From: Bdellovibrio sp. GT3
GTDB taxonomy: Bacteria > Bdellovibrionota > Bdellovibrionia > Bdellovibrionales > Bdellovibrionaceae
DNA: 64,000 nucleotides
Reading direction: 5' to 3'
NCBI RefSeq assembly: GCF_037996765.1
Contig: NZ_JBBNAD010000004.1
Coordinates: 1,054,001 to 1,118,000, forward strand
The position numbers and the translations under genes were made by a program. This document shows positions 23,633 through 32,762 of this stretch, one piece after another. A model generated the notes under the pieces. That model was not told where the DNA came from, made no database searches, and saw nothing but the letters and a program-made list of their open reading frames with translations. Numbering within the stretch: position 1 is the stretch's first letter; each line of letters begins with the position of its first letter.

Positions 23633-25519
23633 CTAGCGAACGCCGCCGTTGATCACAGTTCCTTCGGTCGTTCCACCTTCAGAAGGAGGAGGCTCCGGAA
23701 GTACGATCGTTGGCGGAGTACAGACTCCGTTGACCAGAGTATTCGGAGAATCACACGTTGGATCCACCGGATTCGGCTCTGGAACTTCAATCACAGTGCC
23801 CGGAGTCGTCGCAGTTGCCGTCGGAGAAGGCGTCGGTACTGGAGTCTCTACCGGAGTTTCGTAGACTGGATCTTTGTGTTTTTTCTTCTTATCTTTTTTC
23901 AACAACAGAAGACCCGCAAGAAGAAGTGTTAAACCAACACCCAGACCGATATAAAGGCCTTTCTTCTTACACCAGCTCCACTCAGAGCATTCTTCTTCTT
24001 TCGCTACTTTTTCACCTGCACCAGCAGCTCCGACCGCAGCCGCACACACTTTAGGGTGATCACTGTCGCCTGAATCAGTTGGAGGAGCATTCGTGGATTC
24101 ACAAACACACTCGCCACCAGCATTCATTTTAGTGCCAGCAACCTGCTTCGCACAGTTGTCTTCTTTGATAGGCGGAGGAGCGATTGTGATTGGAGGACCT
24201 TGATCAACCAATGCTGCCAAACCGAAGTAACGATCTCTTAGAGCGTCACAAGCTTGCGCCTGGTCTCCCTTAATGTCTGAACGAGTCACCCATGAAGCTT
24301 TGTCTTCAGGCGTTTTCACTGAACCACTTGTACAGAAGTCAGCTGCATTCGAGTAATGCTGTCTTAAGCCATCAGTGTAATTATCAAGAGCATCCAAGCA
24401 CGATTGTGAAACCGTGGATTCGCCATTCAGCTTACAAAGAGAGCCGTCTTTGCCTTTAGCCGCGACGATAGATTGGATGATTTTTTCTTTACCAGCAGTC
24501 GACAACGGAGCTCTCTCGTTACATTGACGAGTAGCCGTTTTAACTGATTTCGTAATACAATGAGGAGTACCATTGTTGTCTTCGAAACCGAAGATCATCG
24601 GATTACATGGCAAGCCACCAGAGTTTGCACAGCTCTCAACTTTAGCTTTGATCGTGTCATTAAATGGAAGCTTACCTGCCTCCGCGATCAACGTATCACG
24701 TCCCAAGCTGGCACGAGCACATGAGTTTTGGTGATAAGATGCAATCCAGCCTGAAGCCACACATGGGCCCGTCGCTGCGTTTGCCTCCGGGATCATCAAG
24801 CCCCATACATACTGCGTTGGATCCTCAAAATTCAGGATCTCATTCATCGCGCCTTTTTTACCACCGGATGTGAAAACTTTGTCTGCAGCCTCGGAAGCCG
24901 CTCTCATACGAAGCATGTAGTCCACTTGCGCACGCAGAGTTGGAAGTTTCGCGATCTCGCGGCCCTTCAAGAATCTTTTTTGTGTTGTGAATTTTGAAGT
25001 CTTCACAGACTTTTCAACTGGAACCTGCAATGACTTTTTGATCATTGGATCTTTTGAAAGCTTAGCTACCAGATGATCCAAGTTCTTATATTTGCGAACG
25101 TCTTTTTCAGACAGGTACACAGAATTGATTTTAACAAAGCGATCTTCATCACCTGTGAAAGTCAAAGTCATGGTCTTGCCATCATTCATCAACAAGTTCA
25201 GACGAATCTGTTCCTGACCATCAGGACCTTTGAAGCTGGTCGCATCAACCTTTGGCATTGGTTCGTTACCATTAAGGCGAACCCATTGATCCAATTGGCT
25301 TTGCGATTGTTTCGGGAATACGTGACGAACACGTTGCCAGAATTGACCGACAGTTTGTTTTTGAGTGGAGATTTTCGTCTCTTTCAAAAACTGGTTAACC
25401 AATTGCTTTTGATTGGCCGCTGCTGCACCTTGTGCGACGGGAGCTATACAAAATGTAAATACAGACAAGCTCGCTGCAAATGTTTTGATGGCTGACATCG
25501 GCTTCAATTTCAATCTCAT
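23633..25519 (-). CDS. Large exported protein with C-terminal membrane helix and Pro/Thr tail
   Basis: The 628-aa product has a signal peptide (about residues 8-33, ending QGAAA) and a long extracytoplasmic region with many cysteines. One membrane helix follows near residue 525-545 (YIGLGVGLTLLLAGLLLL), with KKDKKKKHK behind it. The last 70 residues are rich in Pro, Thr and Val. No domain is recognised. GAGGT lies four bases before the ATG. It is co-oriented with the RDD gene. The basic stretch suggests the tail is cytoplasmic. Confidence 0.7.
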   Translation of the reverse strand: MRLKLKPMSAIKTFAASLSVFTFCIAPVAQGAAAANQKQLVNQFLKETKISTQKQTVGQFWQRVRHVFPKQSQSQLDQWVRLNGNEPMPKVDATSFKGPDGQEQIRLNLLMNDGKTMTLTFTGDEDRFVKINSVYLSEKDVRKYKNLDHLVAKLSKDPMIKKSLQVPVEKSVKTSKFTTQKRFLKGREIAKLPTLRAQVDYMLRMRAASEAADKVFTSGGKKGAMNEILNFEDPTQYVWGLMIPEANAATGPCVASGWIASYHQNSCARASLGRDTLIAEAGKLPFNDTIKAKVESCANSGGLPCNPMIFGFEDNNGTPHCITKSVKTATRQCNERAPLSTAGKEKIIQSIVAAKGKDGSLCKLNGESTVSQSCLDALDNYTDGLRQHYSNAADFCTSGSVKTPEDKASWVTRSDIKGDQAQACDALRDRYFGLAALVDQGPPITIAPPPIKEDNCAKQVAGTKMNAGGECVCESTNAPPTDSGDSDHPKVCAAAVGAAGAGEKVAKEEECSEWSWCKKKGLYIGLGVGLTLLLAGLLLLKKDKKKKHKDPVYETPVETPVPTPSPTATATTPGTVIEVPEPNPVDPTCDSPNTLVNGVCTPPTIVLPEPPPSEGGTTEGTVINGGVR

Positions 25520-25688
25520 AACGACCTCATAGTTGTGGTTCTTTTCGGTACATCACGGTAAATACTTAACAAGAACCTAGGCTTACCGACCAAAGTCCTC
25601 GATTTTATGCTAAACACGCTTTGTATTATGTTATGGGATTTCCTCAAATTCTCGAAGGATTCCTTCAAGGACTAGACTATTTTTGACA

Positions 25689-25717
25689 TAAAAAAAGCCC
25701 CCTTAAGAGGGAGCTTC
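25689..25717 (-). terminator. Terminator of the L,D-transpeptidase gene
   Basis: On the minus strand AAGCTCCC pairs with the GGGGGCTT region (one bulge), followed by TTTTTTT. It lies just after the stop at 25728. Confidence 0.75.
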
Positions 25718-25727
25718 TTCGGTTCTT

Positions 25728-26384
25728 TTACTGTTCCACTTCATCCGGTGGCTGTGGAGTCTCTGGTGGAGGGGTTGGGTTTTGTGGAGGGGCGCTCATT
25801 TTACAGATCTCCACCGTCGTCCCCTTACCCGTCATCATATACAACTGTTCAATTTCGAGATTCGTCACGGCGATGCAGCCCTGGGTCCAATTGTAGAACG
25901 GATGAACTGCGGTGACCAAAGCGTTTTTAGTCGGGTCATTAGGGAAACCGTGAATCATAATATCCCCGCCAGCCGACTTCCCTTTGGATTTCGCATAAGC
26001 GCGATCGGCCTTGTTGGGATAGTTAATATGCAAACCACGGTAGTAAAGGCTCTCAGGGTTTTTGGAATCAATAAGGTAAGTTCCCTCTGGAGTCTTGTTG
26101 TCGCCCTCAAACTGTTTGTGACCGAATGGTGCGCCACCAAAAGCCACATCGTAGGACTTCAAAACCACATCAAATCGTAAAGCATAAAGCTTCTTGCGAT
26201 CCTTGGAGATAACGATGCGGTCGACCTTCGTGCCATCGATAAAAAAGTTCTTAAATTGTTCAGAATTCAAACGAGGCAACTGATCCAGACGAGTGATATC
26301 GTTGCAATAAGAAGCCGATTTAGAAAATGCCAAACTTCCCGAACCCACGATAATCAAAGATACCAAGATAGACAGTGTTTTCAT
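25728..26384 (-). CDS. L,D-transpeptidase (YkuD domain), exported
   Basis: A signal peptide (ending LAFSK) precedes a YkuD catalytic domain. The catalytic motif is HGFPN (His) followed by TQGCIAV with the nucleophilic Cys. The Ile-Ala-Val ending resembles the YafK/DpaA-like branch rather than the classical SHGCIRM form. Such enzymes modify peptidoglycan or its attachment to lipoproteins. The C-terminal 18 residues are a Pro-rich tail. In a predator they may also act on prey peptidoglycan, but no evidence here decides that. Confidence 0.87.
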   Translation of the reverse strand: MKTLSILVSLIIVGSGSLAFSKSASYCNDITRLDQLPRLNSEQFKNFFIDGTKVDRIVISKDRKKLYALRFDVVLKSYDVAFGGAPFGHKQFEGDNKTPEGTYLIDSKNPESLYYRGLHINYPNKADRAYAKSKGKSAGGDIMIHGFPNDPTKNALVTAVHPFYNWTQGCIAVTNLEIEQLYMMTGKGTTVEICKMSAPPQNPTPPPETPQPPDEVEQ

Positions 26385-26451
26385 GGGGGCCGTTATAGCT
26401 CAGCCAGGACCTAAAACAAAGAATTGCTTCGGATATTTCTCTTTTATAATT

Positions 26452-26480
26452 AAAAAGGGGCCCATGCGTTGGAGCCCCCA
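26452..26480 (-). terminator. Terminator of the NlpC/P60-like gene
   Basis: On the minus strand GGGGCTC pairs with GGGCCCC (one T-G pair) around AACGCAT-like loop bases, followed by TTTTT. It lies downstream of the stop at 26507. Confidence 0.75.
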
Positions 26481-26506
26481 AATAGCCATGTCCTTTTTTC
26501 AAGGAA

Positions 26507-28048
26507 TTATTGGGTAAATACACTAGAGGAACAGGATTGGATGCAGCTTTCCTGAGACAGAGAAACCCGCTTATCCATGCACGCAGTCGTGCCCTTATGA
26601 CGAACCACCGACAATGTTCCCAGATTTGGTGTGTAGGACTTGGAGTTGATTTTAGCCAGGCACGCATAATAAGCGTATTTTTCAAGTCCCGCCTTCATCT
26701 TTTCGCTGGTTGGAAGATAGTCTTTGGCAACTGAGTGATTGATGCCGACACCTTCTTTACTTGGTGAACTTTGCGCCACTGAAAAATCGAAACTTTCAGA
26801 AGTGATTTTACTGCAATCACTTGTGGTTCTGGCATTGGCAATACCAAATGGATCAGCACCCACTTTATCCACCAGCAACACGTGTCCTGGAACAGCCACG
26901 ATATCCCCAGCCTTCAAACTCATATCCGGCGTGACGGAGATTTTATTCAGGCACGTCAGACCATTCTTAGTAGGCTCCACAAAAGCCGTGGAACCCCAGG
27001 CCCAGGAGTCAGACCCCTTCAGCGCCCGACCTTCCTTCACACGTAAACCCACCGTCGCCATGGAGGAATAAACATAAGCTGAACAGTCGATACCCAAAAC
27101 GCTGGTACCACTGCCGCTGTTTTTAAAGAAATTGATCGGTGAGGTTGATGCCGTCGTCGCGTAGGGTTTGCCACCGTAATCATAGATTAGCGGATTCTGG
27201 CGCACATTAAAGCAGCTGGATGGATAATTGGATTCCTCTTTAATATACGGATGAGTGGCTTGAACTTTTGCAAGACTCGCGATCATACGTTTATTGCCGA
27301 CGCCGTCAGAATGTTTTCCTGTAATGGAAATCCCTTGAATATCGCTGACACTGTCATCCAACGCGGGAATCTTAACACTGTTGCAGGACTGATAAGCGGT
27401 CGCCAAAGCCCAACGCTCACCGAATACAGCCAATGGCACACCTGCCGCCACCGCTTGTTTTTTATGGTATTCAAAGTCGGAATTAACCACCACTTCTGGT
27501 GTGGAAGGTTCTTCTGCTTCCGTTTCAGTGCCAGCTGTGGAGTTGGAACCTGAATCTTCAGGACATTCCAATTCCATGGACTTTACGGTAGTTGAAAGCT
27601 GAGTGAAATTGGCACGAATACGATCCTGCATGTATGAACGGAAGGTTGTGGAGCGATCACCCACATCAATGGCTGAAAGTAAAATTAGCAATTGGTCAGA
27701 GTTTTCCACACGCTCACCTTGCGGCGCTTCCGCCAAAAGTGAATCCACCAGGCCATCCAGATCTTTTTGGACTCGCTCGGCCTGTGCCGAAGTCATGCTA
27801 GGGTTTTCCTGAGCCAGCTTTTGCACGTGGATTTTCATCGCAGATTTCAACTCTTCCGCCGTGGGAATCGTTTTTTGCTCAATTAAATAACTTTTTAAAC
27901 CGTCGTAGAGTTTTTCTTCCAGCTTTTGATTTTTACAAGCAATGTCTGAAACGGTCTGAGATGCCATATCATCAATAGCAACAGGAAGTTGTTGCCCACA
28001 AGCAGCTAAAAAAACGGATGCGCTTAAGGATAATACTAAGTTTCTCAT
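26507..28048 (-). CDS. Lipoprotein with NlpC/P60-like cysteine peptidase domain
   Basis: The 513-aa product has a lipoprotein signal (FLAACG, Cys17). After a Glu-rich helical region (about 40-190) comes a domain with the NlpC/P60 pattern: GIDCSAYVYS holds the likely catalytic Cys, and KAGDIVAVPGHVLLVDK holds the likely His. That family cleaves peptidoglycan peptides or related bonds. The rest is unassigned, including a Cys-containing C-terminus. Family call moderate. Confidence 0.72.
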   Translation of the reverse strand: MRNLVLSLSASVFLAACGQQLPVAIDDMASQTVSDIACKNQKLEEKLYDGLKSYLIEQKTIPTAEELKSAMKIHVQKLAQENPSMTSAQAERVQKDLDGLVDSLLAEAPQGERVENSDQLLILLSAIDVGDRSTTFRSYMQDRIRANFTQLSTTVKSMELECPEDSGSNSTAGTETEAEEPSTPEVVVNSDFEYHKKQAVAAGVPLAVFGERWALATAYQSCNSVKIPALDDSVSDIQGISITGKHSDGVGNKRMIASLAKVQATHPYIKEESNYPSSCFNVRQNPLIYDYGGKPYATTASTSPINFFKNSGSGTSVLGIDCSAYVYSSMATVGLRVKEGRALKGSDSWAWGSTAFVEPTKNGLTCLNKISVTPDMSLKAGDIVAVPGHVLLVDKVGADPFGIANARTTSDCSKITSESFDFSVAQSSPSKEGVGINHSVAKDYLPTSEKMKAGLEKYAYYACLAKINSKSYTPNLGTLSVVRHKGTTACMDKRVSLSQESCIQSCSSSVFTQ

Positions 28049-28162
28049 GGGAAACTTATCGGTTTAACGACGCAGCTGCCTAACCGTTTTCGGCAAAAAA
28101 TTTTCCCTCGACTAGACTAAAAAATAGTCACTATACTCATGGTTAACGATTGAGGAATCAGC

Positions 28163-29221
28163 ATGGCAGAGAAGTTCATCAAAATTCAGGTACTGTACGA
28201 CATTCTTCAACTTGAAGGTTACATTCTGATTGGATGTTTACTCGCAATCTCCTGGCTGTTTTACAAATTCTTTTTAAAAGAAGTAAGTGAAGAGCGACAC
28301 AAAAGTATCCGCAATCATTTCCGTATTTTGATTCGTCACTTCGTTATTCTAAGCTTCTTGTTTGTTTTATTTATCTTCATGCAAAGTTCCGAAGCGCAAT
28401 TGGCCAGCTTCAATCGCTTCACTCCGTACTTTGCCTTATTGACCTTTATCTGGGCCAATATCGTTTTCGTAAAAACAACTCGCTTGATGGTATTGCAGTA
28501 CCTTTTTCTGGGATCCATGAAGCATGGTGTTCCATTGCTACTTGTAAATATTTTTTCACTGTTAATGTCCATCGTCCTGTTGTTTTGGGGCATCAACAGA
28601 ATTTTCGGTTTGGAGCTGGGACCTCTGCTTGCAACTTCGGCGGCGGCATCCGTGATTCTGGGGCTTGCACTTCAGGACACCTTGGGAAATCTTTTTGCCG
28701 GGATTTCTTTGCAGCTGGATCGCAACTTTGAAATCGGAGACTGGTTGGAAATCACCAGCGGTATTCAAAAAGCCACGGGGCAGGTAAAAGAAATTTCCTG
28801 GAGATCCACGACGCTGGTGGGTTTTTCTGACGAGATCATCACCTTTTCAAATCGCTTCATGGCCAATGCCCAGATCTCAAACTTCTCCCCGCCCGACAAC
28901 CCCATTCTACGCCGTCAGATCTTCCGCCTGGCCTATGGCGAAAATGTGGAACTGGCAAAACAGATCCTGGAAAAGATCGTGGCAGGAATTGGGGAGGTTC
29001 GCGGGATCCCAGCCCCTTGGGCCTATGTCTCTGATGCCAATGAGAACTGGGTGGAACTGAAAATTATTTACTTTATTGACCACTACAGCTCCCAGTACAG
29101 CATCGGCGATAAGGTTTATACGCGGGGTATAGCGGACCTGACGTCAGCGGGCATTAAATTAGCTCGACAAGTCGTTGAGATTTCGTCTAAAAATAACTCC
29201 GATGTCACCAGCAAACTTTGA
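28163..29221 (+). CDS. MscS-family mechanosensitive channel
   Basis: The 352-aa product has four or five membrane helices in the N-terminal half. The MscS pore/TM3 region is AASVILGLALQDTLGNLFAGISLQLDRNFE-like (about 163-192), recognisable by its Gly/Ala spacing and LGN motif, and is followed by the conserved beta-domain GDWLEI. It would release solutes on hypoosmotic shock. GAGGAATC lies before the ATG. It overlaps the ttcA start by 20 bases. Confidence 0.88.
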   Translation: MAEKFIKIQVLYDILQLEGYILIGCLLAISWLFYKFFLKEVSEERHKSIRNHFRILIRHFVILSFLFVLFIFMQSSEAQLASFNRFTPYFALLTFIWANIVFVKTTRLMVLQYLFLGSMKHGVPLLLVNIFSLLMSIVLLFWGINRIFGLELGPLLATSAAASVILGLALQDTLGNLFAGISLQLDRNFEIGDWLEITSGIQKATGQVKEISWRSTTLVGFSDEIITFSNRFMANAQISNFSPPDNPILRRQIFRLAYGENVELAKQILEKIVAGIGEVRGIPAPWAYVSDANENWVELKIIYFIDHYSSQYSIGDKVYTRGIADLTSAGIKLARQVVEISSKNNSDVTSKL

Positions 29222-30026
29222 GCACCCGCTCGCCATTAAAATCCGCAAACAAATCGTTCAGGCTTTGAATGATTTCAACATGATCGAGAACGGCGACAAG
29301 CTGATGGTTTGCGTTTCCGGCGGCAAGGACTCCAGCGTTTTACTTGCGCTTTTGACCCAAATTCAAAAACGTTCCGAACGTCAATTTCATGTGGAAGCCG
29401 CCATTCTGGATCAAAAACAACCAGGCTTTGATGCGACGAAATTCAAAGTCTGGATTGAATCCCTAGGGGTCAAACTTCACGTCATCGAAAAAGACACCTA
29501 TTCAATCGTGAAAGAGAAGTCCAAAGGGGCGACGTACTGCTCTTTGTGTTCCCGACTTCGTCGTGGAATTTTATATGACTATGCCCATGATTTAGGTTTT
29601 ACGAAAATGGCTTTGGGCCATCACCGTGATGACGTTGTTCATACAGCTCTTTTAAATATGTTTTATACGGGCCAAACGGCTGCGATGCCGGCTAAGCTGC
29701 GCTCGGATGATGGGCGCAATATTTTACTCCGCCCCCTGGCTTATGTTTCTGAACGCGATATCGAAGAATTAGCTGCTGCGTGGGCCTTCCCGGTGATTCC
29801 GTGCAATCTGTGCGGCTCCCAAGATGGTCTAAAACGCGTGCGCATCAAGAAACTGGTGCGCGACCTGGAAAAAGAAATTCCCAACATCTACTCGTCCATT
29901 CAAACAGCCATGGGCAATGTGAAGCCAAGCCAGATGATGGACCACGATTTATGGGATTTTAAAGGTCTTAAGCCATTGCTTTCTGAACAGCTGGACGCTC
30001 CGAAATCTTCTGAGCCCACTGTTTAA
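29202..30026 (+). CDS. ttcA: tRNA 2-thiocytidine synthetase TtcA
   Basis: The 274-aa enzyme thiolates cytidine 32 in certain tRNAs, using ATP and an iron-sulfur cluster. The PP-loop SGGKDSS (about residues 41-47) is intact. Two Cys pairs, YCSLCSR (about residues 111-117) and PCNLC (about 199-203), are as in TtcA. The ATG at 29202 lies inside the mscS 3' end, which implies coupling. The 3' end overlaps the convergent glutathione transferase gene by 59 bases. Confidence 0.92.
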   Translation: MSPANFEHPLAIKIRKQIVQALNDFNMIENGDKLMVCVSGGKDSSVLLALLTQIQKRSERQFHVEAAILDQKQPGFDATKFKVWIESLGVKLHVIEKDTYSIVKEKSKGATYCSLCSRLRRGILYDYAHDLGFTKMALGHHRDDVVHTALLNMFYTGQTAAMPAKLRSDDGRNILLRPLAYVSERDIEELAAAWAFPVIPCNLCGSQDGLKRVRIKKLVRDLEKEIPNIYSSIQTAMGNVKPSQMMDHDLWDFKGLKPLLSEQLDAPKSSEPTV

Positions 30027-30579
30027 CCCTGGGGGCCTCTGAAAACATCTCTGGGGCCATCTGCAGCTTCGCTGCGATCCATGGGTAGGTCGTCATGTCG
30101 GCGATCGTATAGTGACTACCCGCCAGATATTCTGATTTTTCCAAAGCCAATTCCAAAACACCAATAATGCGGCGACTTTCTTTTTCAAAGCGCTCAATGA
30201 AACCAGGATTGTGCGGGGTCATTGAGTTTTTTCCGTAGTACAGATTCCCGAAGTTGGGACCGACTCCTGACATTTGAAACATCATCCACTGCATCGCAGA
30301 TGTGCGTTCTTTCAAATCAGAACCAAAGAATTTCCCGTTATACTTCTCTGCAAGGTAATAAAGAATTGCGGCACTTTCAAATACCGGCAAATCGCCATCA
30401 GCGGCGTGATCGACAATGACTGGAATACGACCATTGGGGTTCATAGCTAAAAACTCGGGCTTCTTTTGATCACCCGATTTTAAGTCCACCATGTGCTTGG
30501 TATAAGGAACACCCAGCTCCTCAAGCATAATAGCGACTTTACGACCATTAGGGGTAGCAGCAGTATAAAAATCGATCAT
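29968..30579 (-). CDS. Glutathione S-transferase family protein
   Basis: The 203-aa protein has the two-domain transferase layout: a thioredoxin-like N-terminus (FYTAATPNGRKVAIMLEELGVPY) with the glutathione-contact ESAAILYYLA, then an all-helical domain. A likely relative is the YfcG/YghU group (AATPNGRKV). GGAGG lies five bases before the ATG at 30579, which I prefer over earlier in-frame starts. Cytoplasmic. Confidence 0.88.
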   Translation of the reverse strand: MIDFYTAATPNGRKVAIMLEELGVPYTKHMVDLKSGDQKKPEFLAMNPNGRIPVIVDHAADGDLPVFESAAILYYLAEKYNGKFFGSDLKERTSAMQWMMFQMSGVGPNFGNLYYGKNSMTPHNPGFIERFEKESRRIIGVLELALEKSEYLAGSHYTIADMTTYPWIAAKLQMAPEMFSEAPRVKQWAQKISERPAVQKAMA

Positions 30580-30750
30580 CACAACCTCCGCCATAAATTG
30601 AATATCCAACGACCCGCAAAAGCAACAATACGTTCACAAGGATGCCCTAAATTAGCCACTGTTCACTCCCTTTACAGGCCAAAAGCAACCTACCTATTTA
30701 TGAGCCAGGTTTGGCTTTTGCTAGGTATGTGGATGAAAAAGGGAGATATT

Positions 30751-31101
30751 ATGAAATTGAAAGGCTTTGCTACATTAATTCTATTGGTTCTGGCTACATC
30801 CTCATCATTTGCTGCATCTAATGTATGGTTTAGCGATGGGCAATGCCACGAAGTCTCAAGCGACGGCGACGACTTGGGTGTCGTGAACAGCCAATTATGT
30901 GGTGGAGGTGGAAATACCTATCAATGGCTTGCCGATGGCAATTGCCATATTTGGACAGGTGGCGATACGGATGGTGGTACTGTATCTGATCAAATGTGCG
31001 GTGGTATTATCTATCAAAGATTCGGCGACGATACCTGCCACAAGATGTCTCGCGGTGGCGCTGACCGTGGCGTAGTCGCTGAAAGCTATTGCGGCGGATA
31101 A
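30751..31101 (+). CDS. Small exported protein with three Cys-containing repeats
   Basis: GGGAGA lies five bases before the ATG. The 116-aa product has a signal peptide (about 22 residues, ending SFAAS). The mature protein is three repeats of about 29 residues (about 25-54, 57-84, 87-116). Each has an aromatic start, a Cys-His pair, Asp/Gly-rich loops and a closing Cys (QLCGG, QMCGG, SYCGG). One disulfide per repeat is likely. I recognise no family. Confidence 0.75.
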   Translation: MKLKGFATLILLVLATSSSFAASNVWFSDGQCHEVSSDGDDLGVVNSQLCGGGGNTYQWLADGNCHIWTGGDTDGGTVSDQMCGGIIYQRFGDDTCHKMSRGGADRGVVAESYCGG

Positions 31102-31134
31102 CCCCAAAGGCTTCTATTTGTTGAACCTGCGATG

Positions 31135-31167
31135 AAAGGCACTGATTGAACTCAGTGCCTTTTTATT
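31135..31167 (+). terminator. Strong terminator after the repeat-protein gene
   Basis: AAAGGCACTGA pairs with TCAGTGCCTTT around TTGAAC, followed by a T-rich run. It separates this gene from the DoxX-like gene. Confidence 0.85.
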
Positions 31168-31194
31168 TTAGGCTTTAAGCAAACGGGGGTCTCT

Positions 31195-31563
31195 ATGAAT
31201 ATTGCTCTTTGGGTACTACAAATCCTTCTTGCTCTGCACACTGGTATTGGCGCCCTCTGGAAATTCTCTCATACAGCAGAGCAGACCATGCCTTCGTTGG
31301 CGCTGATTCCCGACGGAGTCTGGATGGGGCTTGCCATCGTTGAGCTTCTTTGTGCAACTGCCCTCGTGATTCCCGGCATTCTAAAACGCCATACACTGCT
31401 AACTCCGATTGCCGCGGGCCTTATCGGATTTGAGATGCTGATCTTCTGTACTTTGCACTTTTTCTCGGGGGATCGCTCACCTCAACCGGTAATCTATTGG
31501 CTGATCACAGCGGGCTTCTGTGCATTTATCGTTTACGGCAGAACCATTCGCCGTCCTCTGTAA
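31195..31563 (+). CDS. DoxX-like small membrane protein
   Basis: The 122-aa product has four membrane helices (about 4-22, 45-66, 74-92 and 99-115) and resembles the DoxX-like/DUF6 membrane family seen with oxidative metabolism and unknown small transporters. GGGG lies five bases before the ATG. No clear operon partner. Confidence 0.65.
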   Translation: MNIALWVLQILLALHTGIGALWKFSHTAEQTMPSLALIPDGVWMGLAIVELLCATALVIPGILKRHTLLTPIAAGLIGFEMLIFCTLHFFSGDRSPQPVIYWLITAGFCAFIVYGRTIRRPL

Positions 31564-31708
31564 AAAAGTACTAAGGGCAACACACACACCTTTTCATTAC
31601 CCCTGCTACATCTCCACATCCGATTCGGATGCGGCAGCGTGATATACACGAAGTCTGTGCGGTGTTCGTCGCTGGGTGGTTTAGAAACATTCCTTTGATG
31701 ACATTGCG

Positions 31709-32431
31709 ATGGAAGTTCTGATTAAATTTGGTATGGAAGAAAAATTTATTCCAAATGACGAAGGCCAAATTCACACGCTATGGCAACCTCTCAAAAATAC
31801 CGCCTTTATCTTAATGATACCAGGTATGTTTGGCGTAGCTGAGGACTGTAAAGAAGAGTTTGCGAGTCTTACCCAATATTCTTTGGCTGCAATGAGCGTC
31901 AGAGGTAGAGGAAAGAGTACTCGAGCATTCGTTAGTTACACATTCCATTCTCAGGTTAGCGATGTGCTTGCAGTCATTGACTCATGTCCTGACGAAAATA
32001 TTATTCTCTTTGCACATTCATTCGGCTGTCTTTTTGCAGTCGCTGCTTGCGAGAAAAGGATAGATCGCATCGCAGGCCTTATTTTAGTAGATAAGGGCTT
32101 AATTCAGAACAATATATCTGATCAGTGGCTTCAAAGAGTCGTCGAAAGTCCTCCGCAAAATTCTTCTATTGAAATTGCTCGAAAAATTCATGACGAATTT
32201 TCGCCTGTCGATCTAAGCGGAGTTTTTAAATCTCTAAATAAGCCTACATTGTATTTTAAGGGCGAGAAGGAAGGTCATGCTTTGCAAGAACAAGAGGCTA
32301 AAGAACTCGAGAAGTTGCCTAATGTTCAAATGGTCAGATTAAATGAATCGGGGCATTGGCCAAGTGAATCAGATTACGACACATTTATCTATAAGATTCA
32401 AAAGTTTGTCGCCTCTTTGGGTGTTCAATAA
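31709..32431 (+). CDS. Alpha/beta-hydrolase
   Basis: The 240-aa cytoplasmic-looking protein has an alpha/beta-hydrolase fold. The nucleophile elbow is FAHSFGC (Ser in His-Ser-Phe-Gly), the oxyanion segment is LMIPGMFG, and the likely catalytic His is in ESGHWPSE near the C-terminus. The acid is probably within the KPTLYFKGE region. The codon use is slightly more AT-rich than its neighbours. The start is uncertain because no Shine-Dalgarno sequence is clear; an alternative ATG lies at codon 8. Confidence 0.78.
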   Translation: MEVLIKFGMEEKFIPNDEGQIHTLWQPLKNTAFILMIPGMFGVAEDCKEEFASLTQYSLAAMSVRGRGKSTRAFVSYTFHSQVSDVLAVIDSCPDENIILFAHSFGCLFAVAACEKRIDRIAGLILVDKGLIQNNISDQWLQRVVESPPQNSSIEIARKIHDEFSPVDLSGVFKSLNKPTLYFKGEKEGHALQEQEAKELEKLPNVQMVRLNESGHWPSESDYDTFIYKIQKFVASLGVQ

Positions 32432-32609
32432 TCGTTATGGAATCGAATAAACAAATTACCAAAAATCACTGGCAAAAAAGCTGTACTCAATCAGACTGAC
32501 ATCATGCAGAACCGCTGCGGTTCCGCGTTGCAGGATCTGTTGCGTTAAAAACTTGAATTCGCCCTGTTACCTGAGGGGAGATTGGAAGATTCCTTCCTGA
32601 GGAAGAAAT

Positions 32610-32685
32610 TGGTGCGAATAACTGGACTTGAACCAGTGACCTCTTCCATGTCAAGGAAGCGCGCTACCAACTACGCTATATCCGC
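32610..32685 (-). tRNA. tRNA-Val (anticodon GAC)
   Basis: On the minus strand the sequence folds as a full cloverleaf. The 7-bp acceptor stem (GCGGATA with TATTCGC) has one G-T pair. The D stem is GCGT/GCGC, the anticodon stem CTTCC/GGAAG encloses TTGACAT, and the T arm is ACTGG/CCAGT around TTCAAGT. The anticodon GAC reads valine codons. Discriminator A and an encoded CCA end at 32610. It is 76 nt. Confidence 0.96.
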
Positions 32686-32762
32686 ACATAATTGGAGAGA
32701 TAAATCTATCTGTTGCCCCGCGGTTCCGCAAGAAATGGCTCAGCGCAACACTGGGTTCGACT

